Notes under the pieces: model-generated
What the model saw: the letters and a program-made list of their open reading frames with translations, nothing else
Database searches by the model: none
What the model was told of the DNA's origin: nothing
Shown: positions 45,634 to 55,061 of the stretch, one piece after another
Position numbering within the stretch: position 1 is the first letter of the stretch
Layout: the number at the start of each line of letters is the position of its first letter
Assembly: GCA_030427985.1 (NCBI GenBank)
Contig: JAUIBH010000004.1
Span: 1 to 64,000, forward strand
Direction of reading: 5' to 3'
Origin: Bacteroidia bacterium
GTDB taxonomy: Bacteria > Bacteroidota > Bacteroidia > Flavobacteriales > Flavobacteriaceae
DNA: 64,000 nt
Translations under genes and position numbers: made by a program

Positions 45634-47243
45634 GCTAAAGGGGTTTTTAGTTGGATGGGAAGTCTTCCTCTTGCGGATATCTCTCCTTTGAAATGACCCA
45701 CCGCCGCACCCTGAAACTCTTTAAAATCCTGATATGCCAAAACTACATTGGAACCGGATTGTAATTTCAAGATATCCAACACATACGGATTGCCAAAAAG
45801 GTAAATCAAAGTACTTTTTTCTGCTATCATTGTTCGAATGAAATCCAATAGTTCAGCATCAAAGCCAAAGTGATTTTTAGGCTTCACTGCGGGTGGAAAA
45901 ATGGACAGGACCACATTTTGATGCTTGTCCAGTTCCTTTTTTATTTCTGGCAATTGGGAGGACAGTTCCCAGGATTTTTGATTGAAACCTTCTTCCAAAT
46001 CTTTGGAAAAAAGGTTGTTTTTGGTGGGAGCAAAAGAAAGGTTCAAAAAAGGAGGATTTTTGATTTCCACTACTTTTTTTGGATTGCCGTAAAGCTCGGT
46101 CAGCACATTTTGAGCAATGGTTCTGTTCAGGGCAGAGGCGTTTTTCATTTTGCCACTTTCGAGAAAACCGTTCTTTAAAAAGACATTTTCCTTGAGTTTC
46201 CATATTCGTCTGAAGCTTTCCTCAATTCTACTCGCAGAAGCCTTGTTCAATATATTTATAATGCCTTCAACAGGGTTTTCACTAAAACAAAGCACATCCA
46301 TTCCTGCTGCAAAAGCAGCGGCTTCCAATTGGCCAGCTTCTGGATATTTTTTGGAAACGGCATGCATGTTCAAGGCATCGGAAATGATTACGCCTTCAAA
46401 ACCCATTTCATTTCGAAGTAAGCCGGTAATTATTTTTGATGAGGTGGTCGAAGGTTCCTTTGCATCCAGCTGGGGGAGCGATAAATGTCCCACCATCACA
46501 GAATCAACCTCTTTTTCAATCAACTTGTAAAATGGATAGAGTTCATTATCCTTTAATTCTTCCAGCGATTTATTAATGACAGGAAGTCCTAAATGGGAAT
46601 CGGTGGCTGTATCCCCATGTCCGGGAAAGTGCTTGATGGAATTAAGTGTCCCCGTACTTCCCATTCCTTTTAAATAGGCTTCGGCCCTGGCACAAACCTG
46701 TTCTTTGTCATCCCCAAAGGAACGATACCCAATCACTGGATTCTCAGGATTGCTATTGATGTCCACCACAGGAGCAAGATTCCAGTGGATGCCGGCTTCC
46801 CTGCAATCCAAACCAATGCGTTGCCCTACCTCAAAAATGAGTTCATTATTATTTTGGATGGCTCCCAGAGTAATGGCATAGGGATATTGGGGTGTATTTT
46901 CAATACGCATGGCAAGGCCCCATTCCGCATCCATGGCCATCAGTAAAGGGTATTTAGCGGCGTTTTGATAACGAGCGATGAGTTCTTTTAACCGTTCGTA
47001 GCTGTTTTCATTGTGAACGACCGCTTTCTTGCCTTCAAAATTTGTGGCGGCACTGGCCCGACTATGAAAAAAGCAGAGCGCTCCAATATGATGTTCCTGA
47101 ATCAATCGCTCCATTTGTTGAACCTCGTCTTCAGTGTCATTGATGAAAGCGGCCAGCATGAACAACTGTCCCGCCTTTTCCTGAAGGCTCAATTGGTTTT
47201 GGGCATTGGAATATGGAACGACTTCTTTAGGCATTGGATTCAT
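45630..47243 (-). CDS. GH3 beta-N-acetylglucosaminidase, NagZ-like with extra C-terminal domain
   Basis: 537 residues. The barrel domain (about 15-370) has the NagZ loop KHFPGHGDTATDSH with its catalytic Asp-His pair and the nucleophile Asp in VIISDALNMHAV. It would cut GlcNAc from anhydro-muropeptides. A Rossmann-like C-terminal domain (about 385-537) is present, as in Bacillus NagZ and unlike the single-domain E. coli enzyme. No signal peptide is visible, so it acts in the cytosol on imported fragments. It overlaps the permease gene by 17 bases. Confidence 0.9.
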   Translation of the reverse strand: MNPMPKEVVPYSNAQNQLSLQEKAGQLFMLAAFINDTEDEVQQMERLIQEHHIGALCFFHSRASAATNFEGKKAVVHNENSYERLKELIARYQNAAKYPLLMAMDAEWGLAMRIENTPQYPYAITLGAIQNNNELIFEVGQRIGLDCREAGIHWNLAPVVDINSNPENPVIGYRSFGDDKEQVCARAEAYLKGMGSTGTLNSIKHFPGHGDTATDSHLGLPVINKSLEELKDNELYPFYKLIEKEVDSVMVGHLSLPQLDAKEPSTTSSKIITGLLRNEMGFEGVIISDALNMHAVSKKYPEAGQLEAAAFAAGMDVLCFSENPVEGIINILNKASASRIEESFRRIWKLKENVFLKNGFLESGKMKNASALNRTIAQNVLTELYGNPKKVVEIKNPPFLNLSFAPTKNNLFSKDLEEGFNQKSWELSSQLPEIKKELDKHQNVVLSIFPPAVKPKNHFGFDAELLDFIRTMIAEKSTLIYLFGNPYVLDILKLQSGSNVVLAYQDFKEFQGAAVGHFKGEISARGRLPIQLKTPLA

Positions 47244-48507
47244 TCGTCTTTTTGCCGTAATCGGCGGGATACTTTAAGAATTTGAGGACCAAAAAAGCTG
47301 GGATGGCAGCTATCACCACCCAGATAAAGAAACCATCGTACCCCAACCATTCTTGAATGTACCCACTGACCATCCCGGGGAGCATCATGCCGAGGGCCAT
47401 GAATCCGGTTGCAATGGCATAGTGCGAGGTTTTTGAGACGCCTTCGGCCACAAAAATGAGGTACATCATAAAAGCGGTAAACCCGAATCCGTACCCAAAT
47501 TGTTCCAAAACTACGGTTCCTACCACAGCATAGATGCTGGAGGTTTGGGTTACCGCAAGAATGGCATATAGGGCATTGGGAACGTTAAGGGCCAAAAGCA
47601 TGGGCAGCATCCACTTTTTTAAGCCATCTCGAGAAATCAAGATGCCGCCAAGTATTCCGCCAAGGGATAACATGATTATGCCCACGGTCCCGTAAATGGT
47701 TCCTACGGCTTCGGTGGAATATTCCAAACCGCCCACTTCCAATTTGTCCAATAGGAAAGGGGAGGTCATTTTAACCAATTGTGATTCGCCTAAACGATAG
47801 GTGAGAATGAACAGAAGGGCAATTCCTATTTGATTCTTCTTAAAAAAGGATGCAAAAACCTGCAAAAAACCTTCAGGTTTCTCCGTAGGTTCAATTTTGG
47901 CATTTTCAAATTTAGGAGCACTAAAAAAGTTGGCAATGGTAAGGATAAGCATCAGTGCAGCTGCACTGACCATCGTTAGGGACCATGCCTTGGTATTGTC
48001 CCCGAACTTGTTTTCCAAAAAGCCGGCAAAGATGACCAAAAGCCCTTGCCCGGTGACCATGGCCAATCGGTAAAAGGTGCTTCGCACTCCAATAAAAAAG
48101 GACTGTTTCTTTTGGGTGAGACCCAACATGTAGTAGCCATCCGAAGCAATATCATTGGTTGCCGAGGCAAAGGCGGCCATCCAGAAGAAGGCCAGAGTAA
48201 TAATGAAGAATGAATTGGAAGGAACAAAAAGGCCTATGCCCAAAAATGCCAAAGAAATCACCAGTTGCATAACCAAAAACCAGCTTCTTTTGGTGCCGTT
48301 CAAATCCACAATGGGACTCCAAAGTGGTTTCAGTACCCAGGGTAGGTAAAGCCAGCTGGTATAGAGTCCGATTTCAGCATTACCAATACCAAGCCGTTTG
48401 TACATGATCACGGAAACGGTCACCACCAAAATATAAGGAATCCCTTGGGTGAAATAGAGGAAAGGAATCCATAGCCAAGCATTTTTGTCTTTTGGTGCGA
48501 CACTCAT
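47227..48507 (-). CDS. AmpG-like muropeptide permease (MFS)
   Basis: 426 residues, about twelve membrane helices. The start (WIPFLYFTQGIPYILVVTVSVIMYKRLG) and IGLYTSWLYLPWVLKPLWSPIVD are typical of AmpG, which imports GlcNAc-anhydroMurNAc peptides by proton symport. ATNDIASDGYYMLGL is also AmpG-like. Position between nagZ-type and GHL10 genes supports the call. It follows the GHL10 gene by 10 bases. Confidence 0.88.
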   Translation of the reverse strand: MSVAPKDKNAWLWIPFLYFTQGIPYILVVTVSVIMYKRLGIGNAEIGLYTSWLYLPWVLKPLWSPIVDLNGTKRSWFLVMQLVISLAFLGIGLFVPSNSFFIITLAFFWMAAFASATNDIASDGYYMLGLTQKKQSFFIGVRSTFYRLAMVTGQGLLVIFAGFLENKFGDNTKAWSLTMVSAAALMLILTIANFFSAPKFENAKIEPTEKPEGFLQVFASFFKKNQIGIALLFILTYRLGESQLVKMTSPFLLDKLEVGGLEYSTEAVGTIYGTVGIIMLSLGGILGGILISRDGLKKWMLPMLLALNVPNALYAILAVTQTSSIYAVVGTVVLEQFGYGFGFTAFMMYLIFVAEGVSKTSHYAIATGFMALGMMLPGMVSGYIQEWLGYDGFFIWVVIAAIPAFLVLKFLKYPADYGKKTNESNA

Positions 48508-48517
48508 TGGTTTGATT

Positions 48518-50002
48518 TTAAAAATTCAACGGTAGTACAGCACTTTCATTCCCGTATGCATCGGATATAGAAATGCCCACCTCGTTTCTTTGTTGTTTTT
48601 TGGTCAATTTGAGCTGAAAACAGTCCGAATTTTGACTTTCGGAAAGATACTCCTTTCCTATGAGTTGTTTTTCGTTGCGGTGGAGTTGATAGAAATTCAG
48701 AAATCTTGGTACCGAATCGGTATGTGAGATGCAGATGTCCAAAATATCATTTTGCTTTTGAGTAGATTCGATACCAGGTAGCTGGATTTCTCTGGAACTC
48801 CTGTTCAGTGTTGCAGGATTTTTTGCCGGAAGTGGATAAAATTTCCTTTTCAGGGTTTTTACCACTTTTTCATGCTGTCCAATCAGCGATTTTGCACTGA
48901 AAAAGATATTACCGTCAATATTTTTCTGATTTCTGGCAAATAGCAACTGTTTTGGAATTTCCTTCTTTTTATCCCAAGCTTTGTCACTGTTGTTTTTGAT
49001 CTTGTAGGCACCGTTGCCAAGATACAGATTGGTGCTGGGTGTGGTATTGGCCCACCAAGAACCCACGGCTCTGTGGGAAGCTGGGGGATAGTCCATGCTC
49101 CAATACGCCTGGGGAGCCAAATAGTCCAACCAGCCTTCTTTTACCCAAAGTACAGGGTCTGCGTACAAATCTTCAAAGGTGGTTTGTCCCGCACGGGTAT
49201 CTGAACCTGCAGGATCAGTGCTTTTGTTTTTCCAAACGCCAAATGGGCTGATACCAAATTGTACCCATGGCTTATTTTTCTTGATGATTTGGTGGACATT
49301 TTTCACCAAAGAATCCACGTTACTTCTACGCCAATCTTCCAAGGACTGATTGGGCAAACCGTAGGTTTGGAAAGCCAATGAATCCTGAAATACTTCACCT
49401 TCTATTTTATAGGGATAGAAATAATCATCAAAATGAATGGCGTCCAACTCATATTCCATGACCAATTCCTCCACGACTTTGGCAAATTTTTCCCGGACTA
49501 TGGGCAATCCGGGATTGTAGTAGTATTTTTTACCGTATTTCACCATCCAATCGGGATGTTGGTAAAAATCATGATTATCCGAAAGGGACAAGGTGTCCAA
49601 ATCAAAGGTGGCGCGATAGGGATTGAGCCAAGCGTGGAATTCCATACCTCGTTTATGGGTTTCCTGAATCATCCATGACAAAGGATCATCAAAACCTTGG
49701 GGAGCTTCACCTTCATTCCCTGAAAGATATTTGGACCAAGGCGCCATATCAGTTTTGTAAAAGGCATCGCCAGCGGTTCGCACCTGAACAATGGCCGCGT
49801 TGAAATTCAACTCTTGATAAAAATCCAGAATGGTGATAAAGTCCTTCTTTTTCTTTTCAGGAGAATCGTTGGGATTTTTGGGCCAGTCAATATTGGCCAC
49901 AGTGGCAATCCATACGCCCCTAAACTCCTTTTCTGGGGTTTTGGTAACCGCACAGGACACTAAAAAAATGAGGAAAATCGAAAAGAATAAAACGTTGCGC
50001 AT
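48518..50002 (-). CDS. GHL10 (glycosyl hydrolase 10-like, YngK-type) lipoprotein
   Basis: 494 residues with lipoprotein signal (MRNVLFFSIFLIFLVSC, Cys17). GHL10 barrel: EFRGVWIATVANIDWP, YQELNFNAAIVQVRTAGDA, GMEFHAWLNPYRA, AIHFDDYFYPY and GISPFGVWKNKS. The family contains glycosidases that act on wall or other glycans; in this locus a role on peptidoglycan fragments before import is likely but unproven. A C-terminal beta-domain (about 385-494) follows the barrel. Confidence 0.88.
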   Translation of the reverse strand: MRNVLFFSIFLIFLVSCAVTKTPEKEFRGVWIATVANIDWPKNPNDSPEKKKKDFITILDFYQELNFNAAIVQVRTAGDAFYKTDMAPWSKYLSGNEGEAPQGFDDPLSWMIQETHKRGMEFHAWLNPYRATFDLDTLSLSDNHDFYQHPDWMVKYGKKYYYNPGLPIVREKFAKVVEELVMEYELDAIHFDDYFYPYKIEGEVFQDSLAFQTYGLPNQSLEDWRRSNVDSLVKNVHQIIKKNKPWVQFGISPFGVWKNKSTDPAGSDTRAGQTTFEDLYADPVLWVKEGWLDYLAPQAYWSMDYPPASHRAVGSWWANTTPSTNLYLGNGAYKIKNNSDKAWDKKKEIPKQLLFARNQKNIDGNIFFSAKSLIGQHEKVVKTLKRKFYPLPAKNPATLNRSSREIQLPGIESTQKQNDILDICISHTDSVPRFLNFYQLHRNEKQLIGKEYLSESQNSDCFQLKLTKKQQRNEVGISISDAYGNESAVLPLNF

Positions 50003-50097
50003 AAAAGCTGAAAAGGCCTACTTTAAAGCTAAATGTAGACCTTTTTGATTGAATTAAACAATTAAAACTACTTAATGGAAATTTTCAATACCTGCTG

Positions 50098-52044
50098 TTA
50101 TTTGGAATCAAATCGATAGCGAACAAAACCTTCCATGGCCTCATATTCTGCCATGCCCAGTGCATTGTATCGATTTGCGGTATCCTTGTTTCGTTGCTCG
50201 GCACGTTGCCAGAACTCCCTTTCATCGTTTCCGGGGAACATGGCACTATCTTTTTGGGATTGGTGTTTAAAGATGGCATTGATTTTTCGGGCCATATCCT
50301 TGGGACCGATGGGTACGGCCATTTCCATATCCGCAATTTCCCATTCTTGCCATGCACCTCGATACAACCATACATAACAATTTCGTATCCAGTCAGAACC
50401 CTCGTCCAATAGGCGTTGAATGGCCCTGAAAATGACATCCAAACAAACCCTGTGGGTGCCATGTGGGTCAGAAAGGTCACCTGCGGCAAAGATTTGATGG
50501 GGTTTGACTTCGTTGAGCAGTTTATAGGTGATTTCTACATCTTCTTCGGAGATGGGCTTTTTTCGAACCGCTCCGGTCTCATAAAATGGGAGGTTTTGAA
50601 AGTGCGCATTCTCTTCAGGGACACCACAATAGCGGCAGGCCGATAAAGCTTCACCTTTTCGAATCAACCCTTTAAAGTTTTGGACTTCTGCACTATCAAT
50701 TTCTCCTGGTTTTTTTGAAGCCAGAAACTCCCGAACTTGCTTGAACTGTTTTTTAAGCTCTTTGTTTTCTTTTTGTACATCGGTGGCGAAATCCAGGAAA
50801 CGGATGACTTCATCATCAAAAACGGCAATGTTTCCTGAAGTTTGATACGCTACATGGACATTGTGTCCCTGATCCACCAAACGCAATAAAGTGCCGCCCA
50901 TGGAAATTACGTCATCATCTGGGTGTGGACTGAATATCAATGATGTTTTAGGATGGGGCTGGGCTCTTTCCGGACGTTGGCTATCATCTGCATTGGGTTT
51001 TCCACCGGGCCACCCTGTGATGGTTCGTTGCAACTGATTGAAAACGGATAGATTGATTTGCTCTGCGGAACCTACCTCGGCAATCAGATTCCCCATTCCA
51101 TATTCGTTGTAGTCCTCATTGGTCAGTTTCAAGATGGCCTTGCCCAATTTTTCAGACAACCAAATGGCTGCTGTTTTGATGAGTTTTTCATCCCATTCGC
51201 ATTCGGTCACCAACCAAGGTGTCTTGATGCGGGTTAAAAAGGAAGAGGCGGCATCATCCAAAACAAAGTCGCAATTGTCATGATGTTGCAAGAACGTAGC
51301 AGGAACGGACTCTTTTATTTCCCCTTCAACCGCTTGTTGTATGATCGGGGCTTTTCCTTCCCCCCAGGCCATAAGAATGATCCTTCTAGCGTTCATGATG
51401 GTGCCAACACCCATGGTGACAGCTCTTCGGGGAACGTTTTCCTCTCCAAAAAAGTCGCTGGCCGCATCCAATCTAGTAACTCTGTCCAAACGGACTAATC
51501 TTGTTTTACTGTTTAATGATGAGCCCGGTTCGTTAAAACCAATGTGACCAGTTCTACCGATCCCCAAAATCTGGATATCGATCCCTCCCACATTTTGAAT
51601 TTTCTCCTCATAATCCGCGCAGAATTTCTTTATGTCGTCTTTTGGAAGGTTTCCATTTGGGATATGGACGTTGTAGGGTTCAATATCAATGTGATCAAAA
51701 AGGTGTTCGTTCATGAAACGCACATAGCTGTGGATGGAATCGGGCTCCATGGGAAAGTACTCATCCAAATTAAAGGTGACCACACTTTTAAAGCTCAACC
51801 TTCCTTCTCTATGGAATTGAACCAAGTAATCATAAACCTTGGTCGGGGTAGAGCCAGTGGCCAAGCCAAGAACTGCTTTCTTCCCTTGTTCTTCTTTTTG
51901 TTTGATAAGACTTGCAATCTCGTTGGCAACATACCAAGATGCACTATCAGAATCTTGGTAGATGTGTGTGTTGATTTTTTCAAACTTCACGGTTTCCGAG
52001 TCTAAAACTTCTGGTTTTGCCGGGTTTTTGACCAATTCTTGCAT
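50098..52044 (-). CDS. nagB: Glucosamine-6-phosphate deaminase fused to a PIG-L/LmbE deacetylase domain
   Basis: 648 residues, over twice normal NagB. The NagB part (about 25-300) has LGLATGSTP, TFNLDEY (Asp94) and GIGRTGHIGFNEPGS (His167, Glu172); the position of E. coli Asp141 is Thr165. After a linker, a PIG-L domain (about 365-645) has SPHPDDDVISMGG (374-378 zinc site) and DPHGTHRVCLDV. NagB turns glucosamine-6-P into fructose-6-P and ammonia. The PIG-L part could remove the acetyl group of GlcNAc-6-P in place of NagA; that is inference. This fusion is known in Bacteroidota. It leads the minus-strand recycling operon. Confidence 0.93.
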   Translation of the reverse strand: MQELVKNPAKPEVLDSETVKFEKINTHIYQDSDSASWYVANEIASLIKQKEEQGKKAVLGLATGSTPTKVYDYLVQFHREGRLSFKSVVTFNLDEYFPMEPDSIHSYVRFMNEHLFDHIDIEPYNVHIPNGNLPKDDIKKFCADYEEKIQNVGGIDIQILGIGRTGHIGFNEPGSSLNSKTRLVRLDRVTRLDAASDFFGEENVPRRAVTMGVGTIMNARRIILMAWGEGKAPIIQQAVEGEIKESVPATFLQHHDNCDFVLDDAASSFLTRIKTPWLVTECEWDEKLIKTAAIWLSEKLGKAILKLTNEDYNEYGMGNLIAEVGSAEQINLSVFNQLQRTITGWPGGKPNADDSQRPERAQPHPKTSLIFSPHPDDDVISMGGTLLRLVDQGHNVHVAYQTSGNIAVFDDEVIRFLDFATDVQKENKELKKQFKQVREFLASKKPGEIDSAEVQNFKGLIRKGEALSACRYCGVPEENAHFQNLPFYETGAVRKKPISEEDVEITYKLLNEVKPHQIFAAGDLSDPHGTHRVCLDVIFRAIQRLLDEGSDWIRNCYVWLYRGAWQEWEIADMEMAVPIGPKDMARKINAIFKHQSQKDSAMFPGNDEREFWQRAEQRNKDTANRYNALGMAEYEAMEGFVRYRFDSK

Positions 52045-52074
52045 TATTTGTCAGGGTTAAGAGTTTAAACACCA

Positions 52075-52126
52075 CAAATATAGCTTATATTTGCAGTATT
52101 TTGCAATATAAGTGCAGTTTTATGCT
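52075..52126. promoter_or_regulatory. nagB promoter with overlapping palindromes and TGCA repeats
   Basis: CAAATATA-GCT-TATATTTG (52075-52093) is a perfect palindrome that gives a TATATTTG -7 box on both strands. For nagB the minus-strand box has a TTG 21 bases upstream (52106-52104). CTTATATT and AATATAAG (52084-52112) form a second palindrome. TGCA motifs recur about every 10-11 bases (TGCAGTATTT, TGCAATATAAG, TGCAGTTTTA from 52092), on one helix face. This is the likely operator of the divergent DeoR-type repressor. For the regulator itself a nearer -7 box is TACTTTTG (52184-52191). Confidence 0.5.
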
Positions 52127-52203
52127 TTTTTATCGCTGAACAACATCGGAAGGCATATAAACAGCATAATGTGGAATAATTTCTACTTTTGAATTTGAAT
52201 TAA

Positions 52204-52965
52204 ATGACGGCTTTAATGCTTAAAGAAGAACGACAACATGCCATACTTAATGAGGTAGAGCTCCACAACCGAGTGCTGCTGACCGATTTGGCCGAGAAAT
52301 TGGAGGTCTCCATAGATACGGTAAGGCGCGATGTCAAGGAATTGGATACAGAAAATCTCTTGGTAAAGGTACATGGTGGTGCTGTTTCCCTTGGTTTTGC
52401 CAACCATAGTCCAACACGTGGCAATGTGTACGCTCTGGACAAAAAAATAACCATTGCCAATAAAGCTAAAGCTCTGATTCGAGAGAATAGCGTTGTTCTT
52501 ATTGATGGTGGGACAACCTGTTTGGAACTCGCTCGCTTGCTTCCGGCCAACCTAAAGCTTACCTGTTTTACCTTAAGTCTTCCGGTAGCTATGGAATTGT
52601 TGAACAAGCCCAATATTCAAACCATATTTATTGGTGGGACCCTTTCTCCAGACTCACAAATAGCCATGGGTTCCAGTGCCATTCATGCGTTGTCTGAAAT
52701 AAAAGTGGACTATAGTTTTATAGGAACCGGTTACGTGGATGCCCAATATGGATTGACGGAATTTGATTGGGATGTGGTGCAGACCAAAAAGGCAGTAATC
52801 AATGCTTCCAAGAAAACGGTGCTGTTGTGCATTTCCGAAAAATTGAATTCCCAACATCGCTTTAAGACCTGTGACATAAATGCCATCAACACCATGGTGA
52901 CCGAGTTGGAACCGTGGGATGAAAAACTAGCCGCATTCAAAAATATGAACATACAATTATTGTAA
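52204..52965 (+). CDS. DeoR/GlpR family transcriptional regulator
   Basis: 253 residues. N-terminal DeoR helix-turn-helix (RQHAILNEVELHNRVLLTDLAEKLEVS, and SIDTVRRDVKELD) and a sugar-phosphate-binding C-terminal domain (VVLIDGGTTCLELARLLP; TIFIGGTLSPDSQIAMG; VLLCISEKLN). It likely represses nagB and its operon and responds to an amino-sugar phosphate. An ATG four codons on (52216) is an alternative start. It is 5 bases from murQ and presumably co-transcribed. Confidence 0.92.
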   Translation: MTALMLKEERQHAILNEVELHNRVLLTDLAEKLEVSIDTVRRDVKELDTENLLVKVHGGAVSLGFANHSPTRGNVYALDKKITIANKAKALIRENSVVLIDGGTTCLELARLLPANLKLTCFTLSLPVAMELLNKPNIQTIFIGGTLSPDSQIAMGSSAIHALSEIKVDYSFIGTGYVDAQYGLTEFDWDVVQTKKAVINASKKTVLLCISEKLNSQHRFKTCDINAINTMVTELEPWDEKLAAFKNMNIQLL

Positions 52966-52970
52966 CCCCT

Positions 52971-53783
52971 GTGAAAAAACACATCAAAATAACAGAAGAA
53001 GCTTCGTTGTACGATCATTTGGAGGAAATGTCGAGCTTGGACATTGTGAGCAATATCAACAATGAAGACAGGAAAGTAGCTGATGCGGTGCAAAAAGTGT
53101 TGCCTAAGGTGGCAAAATTGGTAGATGAAACCGCTAAACGTTTCGATAAGGGAGGTCGCTTGTTTTATATCGGTGCTGGTACAAGCGGACGTTTAGGCAT
53201 TTTGGATGCTTCTGAAATCCCGCCAACCTTTGGAATGCCCTATGATAGGGTCATTGGGTTGATTGCAGGAGGTGATACAGCCATCCGAAAAGCGGTGGAG
53301 TTTGCCGAGGATGATTTAGACCAAGCGTGGAAAGACCTGCAGGAGTTTGATATCAATTCCAACGATGTGTTGGTTGGTATTGCCGCCTCAGGGACTACGC
53401 CCTATGTTTTGGGAGGAATTGCCAAAGCCAAAGAACACGGTATTTTAACAGCTGGAATCACGAATAACCCAGGGTCACCTTTGGCCACAGGGTCTGATAT
53501 CGCCATAGAAGTGAATGTTGGCCCTGAGTTTTTAACGGGAAGCACCCGTATGAAAAGCGGTACCAGCCAAAAATTGGTGCTCAACATGATTACCACGGCC
53601 CTGATGATTCGTATTGGTCGCGTGAAAGGTAACAAAATGGTGAACATGCAACTGAGCAACACCAAATTGGTGGATCGCGGTACCCGTTATATTATGGAAG
53701 AATTGGGACTGAATTACGAAGAGGCAGAAAAGGCTCTAAAAAAATACGGTTCGGTAAAACATGCCATTGATGCCCTAAAATAG
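52971..53783 (+). CDS. murQ: N-acetylmuramic acid 6-phosphate etherase
   Basis: 270 residues, read from GTG. A SIS-domain lyase with the family signature FYIGAGTSGRLGILDASEIPPTFG and GSTRMKSGTSQKLVLNMITT. It removes lactate from MurNAc-6-P to give GlcNAc-6-P. Substrate comes from AnmK, product goes to the NagB fusion, all within 9 kb. Convergent with the next gene, 3 bases apart. Confidence 0.96.
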   Translation: MKKHIKITEEASLYDHLEEMSSLDIVSNINNEDRKVADAVQKVLPKVAKLVDETAKRFDKGGRLFYIGAGTSGRLGILDASEIPPTFGMPYDRVIGLIAGGDTAIRKAVEFAEDDLDQAWKDLQEFDINSNDVLVGIAASGTTPYVLGGIAKAKEHGILTAGITNNPGSPLATGSDIAIEVNVGPEFLTGSTRMKSGTSQKLVLNMITTALMIRIGRVKGNKMVNMQLSNTKLVDRGTRYIMEELGLNYEEAEKALKKYGSVKHAIDALK

Positions 53784-53786
53784 CTG

Positions 53787-54905
53787 CTATTTGGGAACCA
53801 ATCGATAAATCCCCTTGCCTTCAATACCTATATAGATATAGCCATCGGGTCCTTGGCGCACATTACGAACCCGGCCCATCCCATCCAATAGTTTTTCGCG
53901 GTAAGTGACTTTGTTGTTTTTTAGTTCGAGGCGTTCCAGATATTGAAATGACAATGAGCCCACGAGCAAATTTCCTTTCCATTTGGGGTATTTGTCCGAA
54001 GTCACAAAGGTCATTCCCGAGGGAGCAATAGAGGGTGTCCATTGATATAAAGGTTGCTCCATGCCAGGTCTCGAGGTTTCGTCCGTGATTTTAGTACCGC
54101 TGTAATTAATGCCATAGGTAATGACCGGCCAGCCATAATTTTTGCCTTTTTGGATGATGTTAATTTCGTCCCCACCGCGTGGGCCATGCTCATGCTCCCA
54201 TAGTTGACTGGTTTCGGGATGTTTGGTCAGCCCTTGCGGGTTTCTATGTCCGTAACTGTATATTGCGGCTTTGGCCCCGGACTTTCCCACGAAGGGATTG
54301 TCATCGGGAATGCTCCCATCATCATGGATTCGGTATATTTTGCCGCCATCCCGGGTGATGTCTTGGGGGTTTACGTCTCTGTTGCCGCGTTCCCCCACTG
54401 AAAAATAGAGGTATCCTTCATTGTCAAATTCCAGTCGGGAGCCAAAATGCTGCCCTCGGGTAGAGTTGGGTTCCGCTTTATAGAGCAATTGCTTTTGCAC
54501 CAACTTGTTATTGGATAGTTTCGCACGCATAATGGCCGTATTACCACCTTTTCCTCCTCCATCCGAAGAAGCATAGGATAAATAGAGCCATCCATTTTCA
54601 TTGTAATTGGGATGCAGTTCAATGTCCATCAATCCGCCTTGGCCCCGCACGTAAACTTCGGGGACATTATTGATTTTTGTTGTCTTTCCAGAAGTGTAAT
54701 GTATAAGTTCTCCTGTTTTTTCTGTTATGAGCATACTCCCATCTGGGAGGAATACCATGCCCCAAGGGTTCTGTAAACCGGATACAACGGATTCTACAGT
54801 AAAATCAAGGGTTTTGGGAAGATTTATGCTTTTATCGGGGGTTTGGGCGCAGGATGTACTTAGCAGTACAACGAAAAAATACTGAAATACCACACTTTTT
54901 TTCAT
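53787..54905 (-). CDS. PQQ-dependent sugar dehydrogenase-type lipoprotein
   Basis: 372 residues with lipoprotein signal (FFVVLLSTSC, near residue 19). Six-bladed propeller of the glucose/sorbosone dehydrogenase family: LQNPWGMVFLPDGSMLITEK, RGQGGLMDIELHPNY, LYFSVGERGNRDVNPQD, GHRNPQGLTKHP, HEHGPRGGDEINII and PLYQWTPSIAPSGM. Motifs for PQQ and calcium binding are conserved, as in the Asd/YliI group that oxidises aldoses in the periplasm. Whether the cell makes PQQ is unknown from this window. Confidence 0.93.
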   Translation of the reverse strand: MKKSVVFQYFFVVLLSTSCAQTPDKSINLPKTLDFTVESVVSGLQNPWGMVFLPDGSMLITEKTGELIHYTSGKTTKINNVPEVYVRGQGGLMDIELHPNYNENGWLYLSYASSDGGGKGGNTAIMRAKLSNNKLVQKQLLYKAEPNSTRGQHFGSRLEFDNEGYLYFSVGERGNRDVNPQDITRDGGKIYRIHDDGSIPDDNPFVGKSGAKAAIYSYGHRNPQGLTKHPETSQLWEHEHGPRGGDEINIIQKGKNYGWPVITYGINYSGTKITDETSRPGMEQPLYQWTPSIAPSGMTFVTSDKYPKWKGNLLVGSLSFQYLERLELKNNKVTYREKLLDGMGRVRNVRQGPDGYIYIGIEGKGIYRLVPK

Positions 54906-55061
54906 AATTTCACGTTGAAATAACAGATTTCATAGATAAACGGCTACTTTTTGGTAGTTGAGTGTGTTGAAGATAAAGAGATTTTTATAAGTATAGACAA
55001 TTACGATGTAAGAATATTAAGGTCCCAAATCTGAATATTCTGCCCTAACAAGACTTAACCT

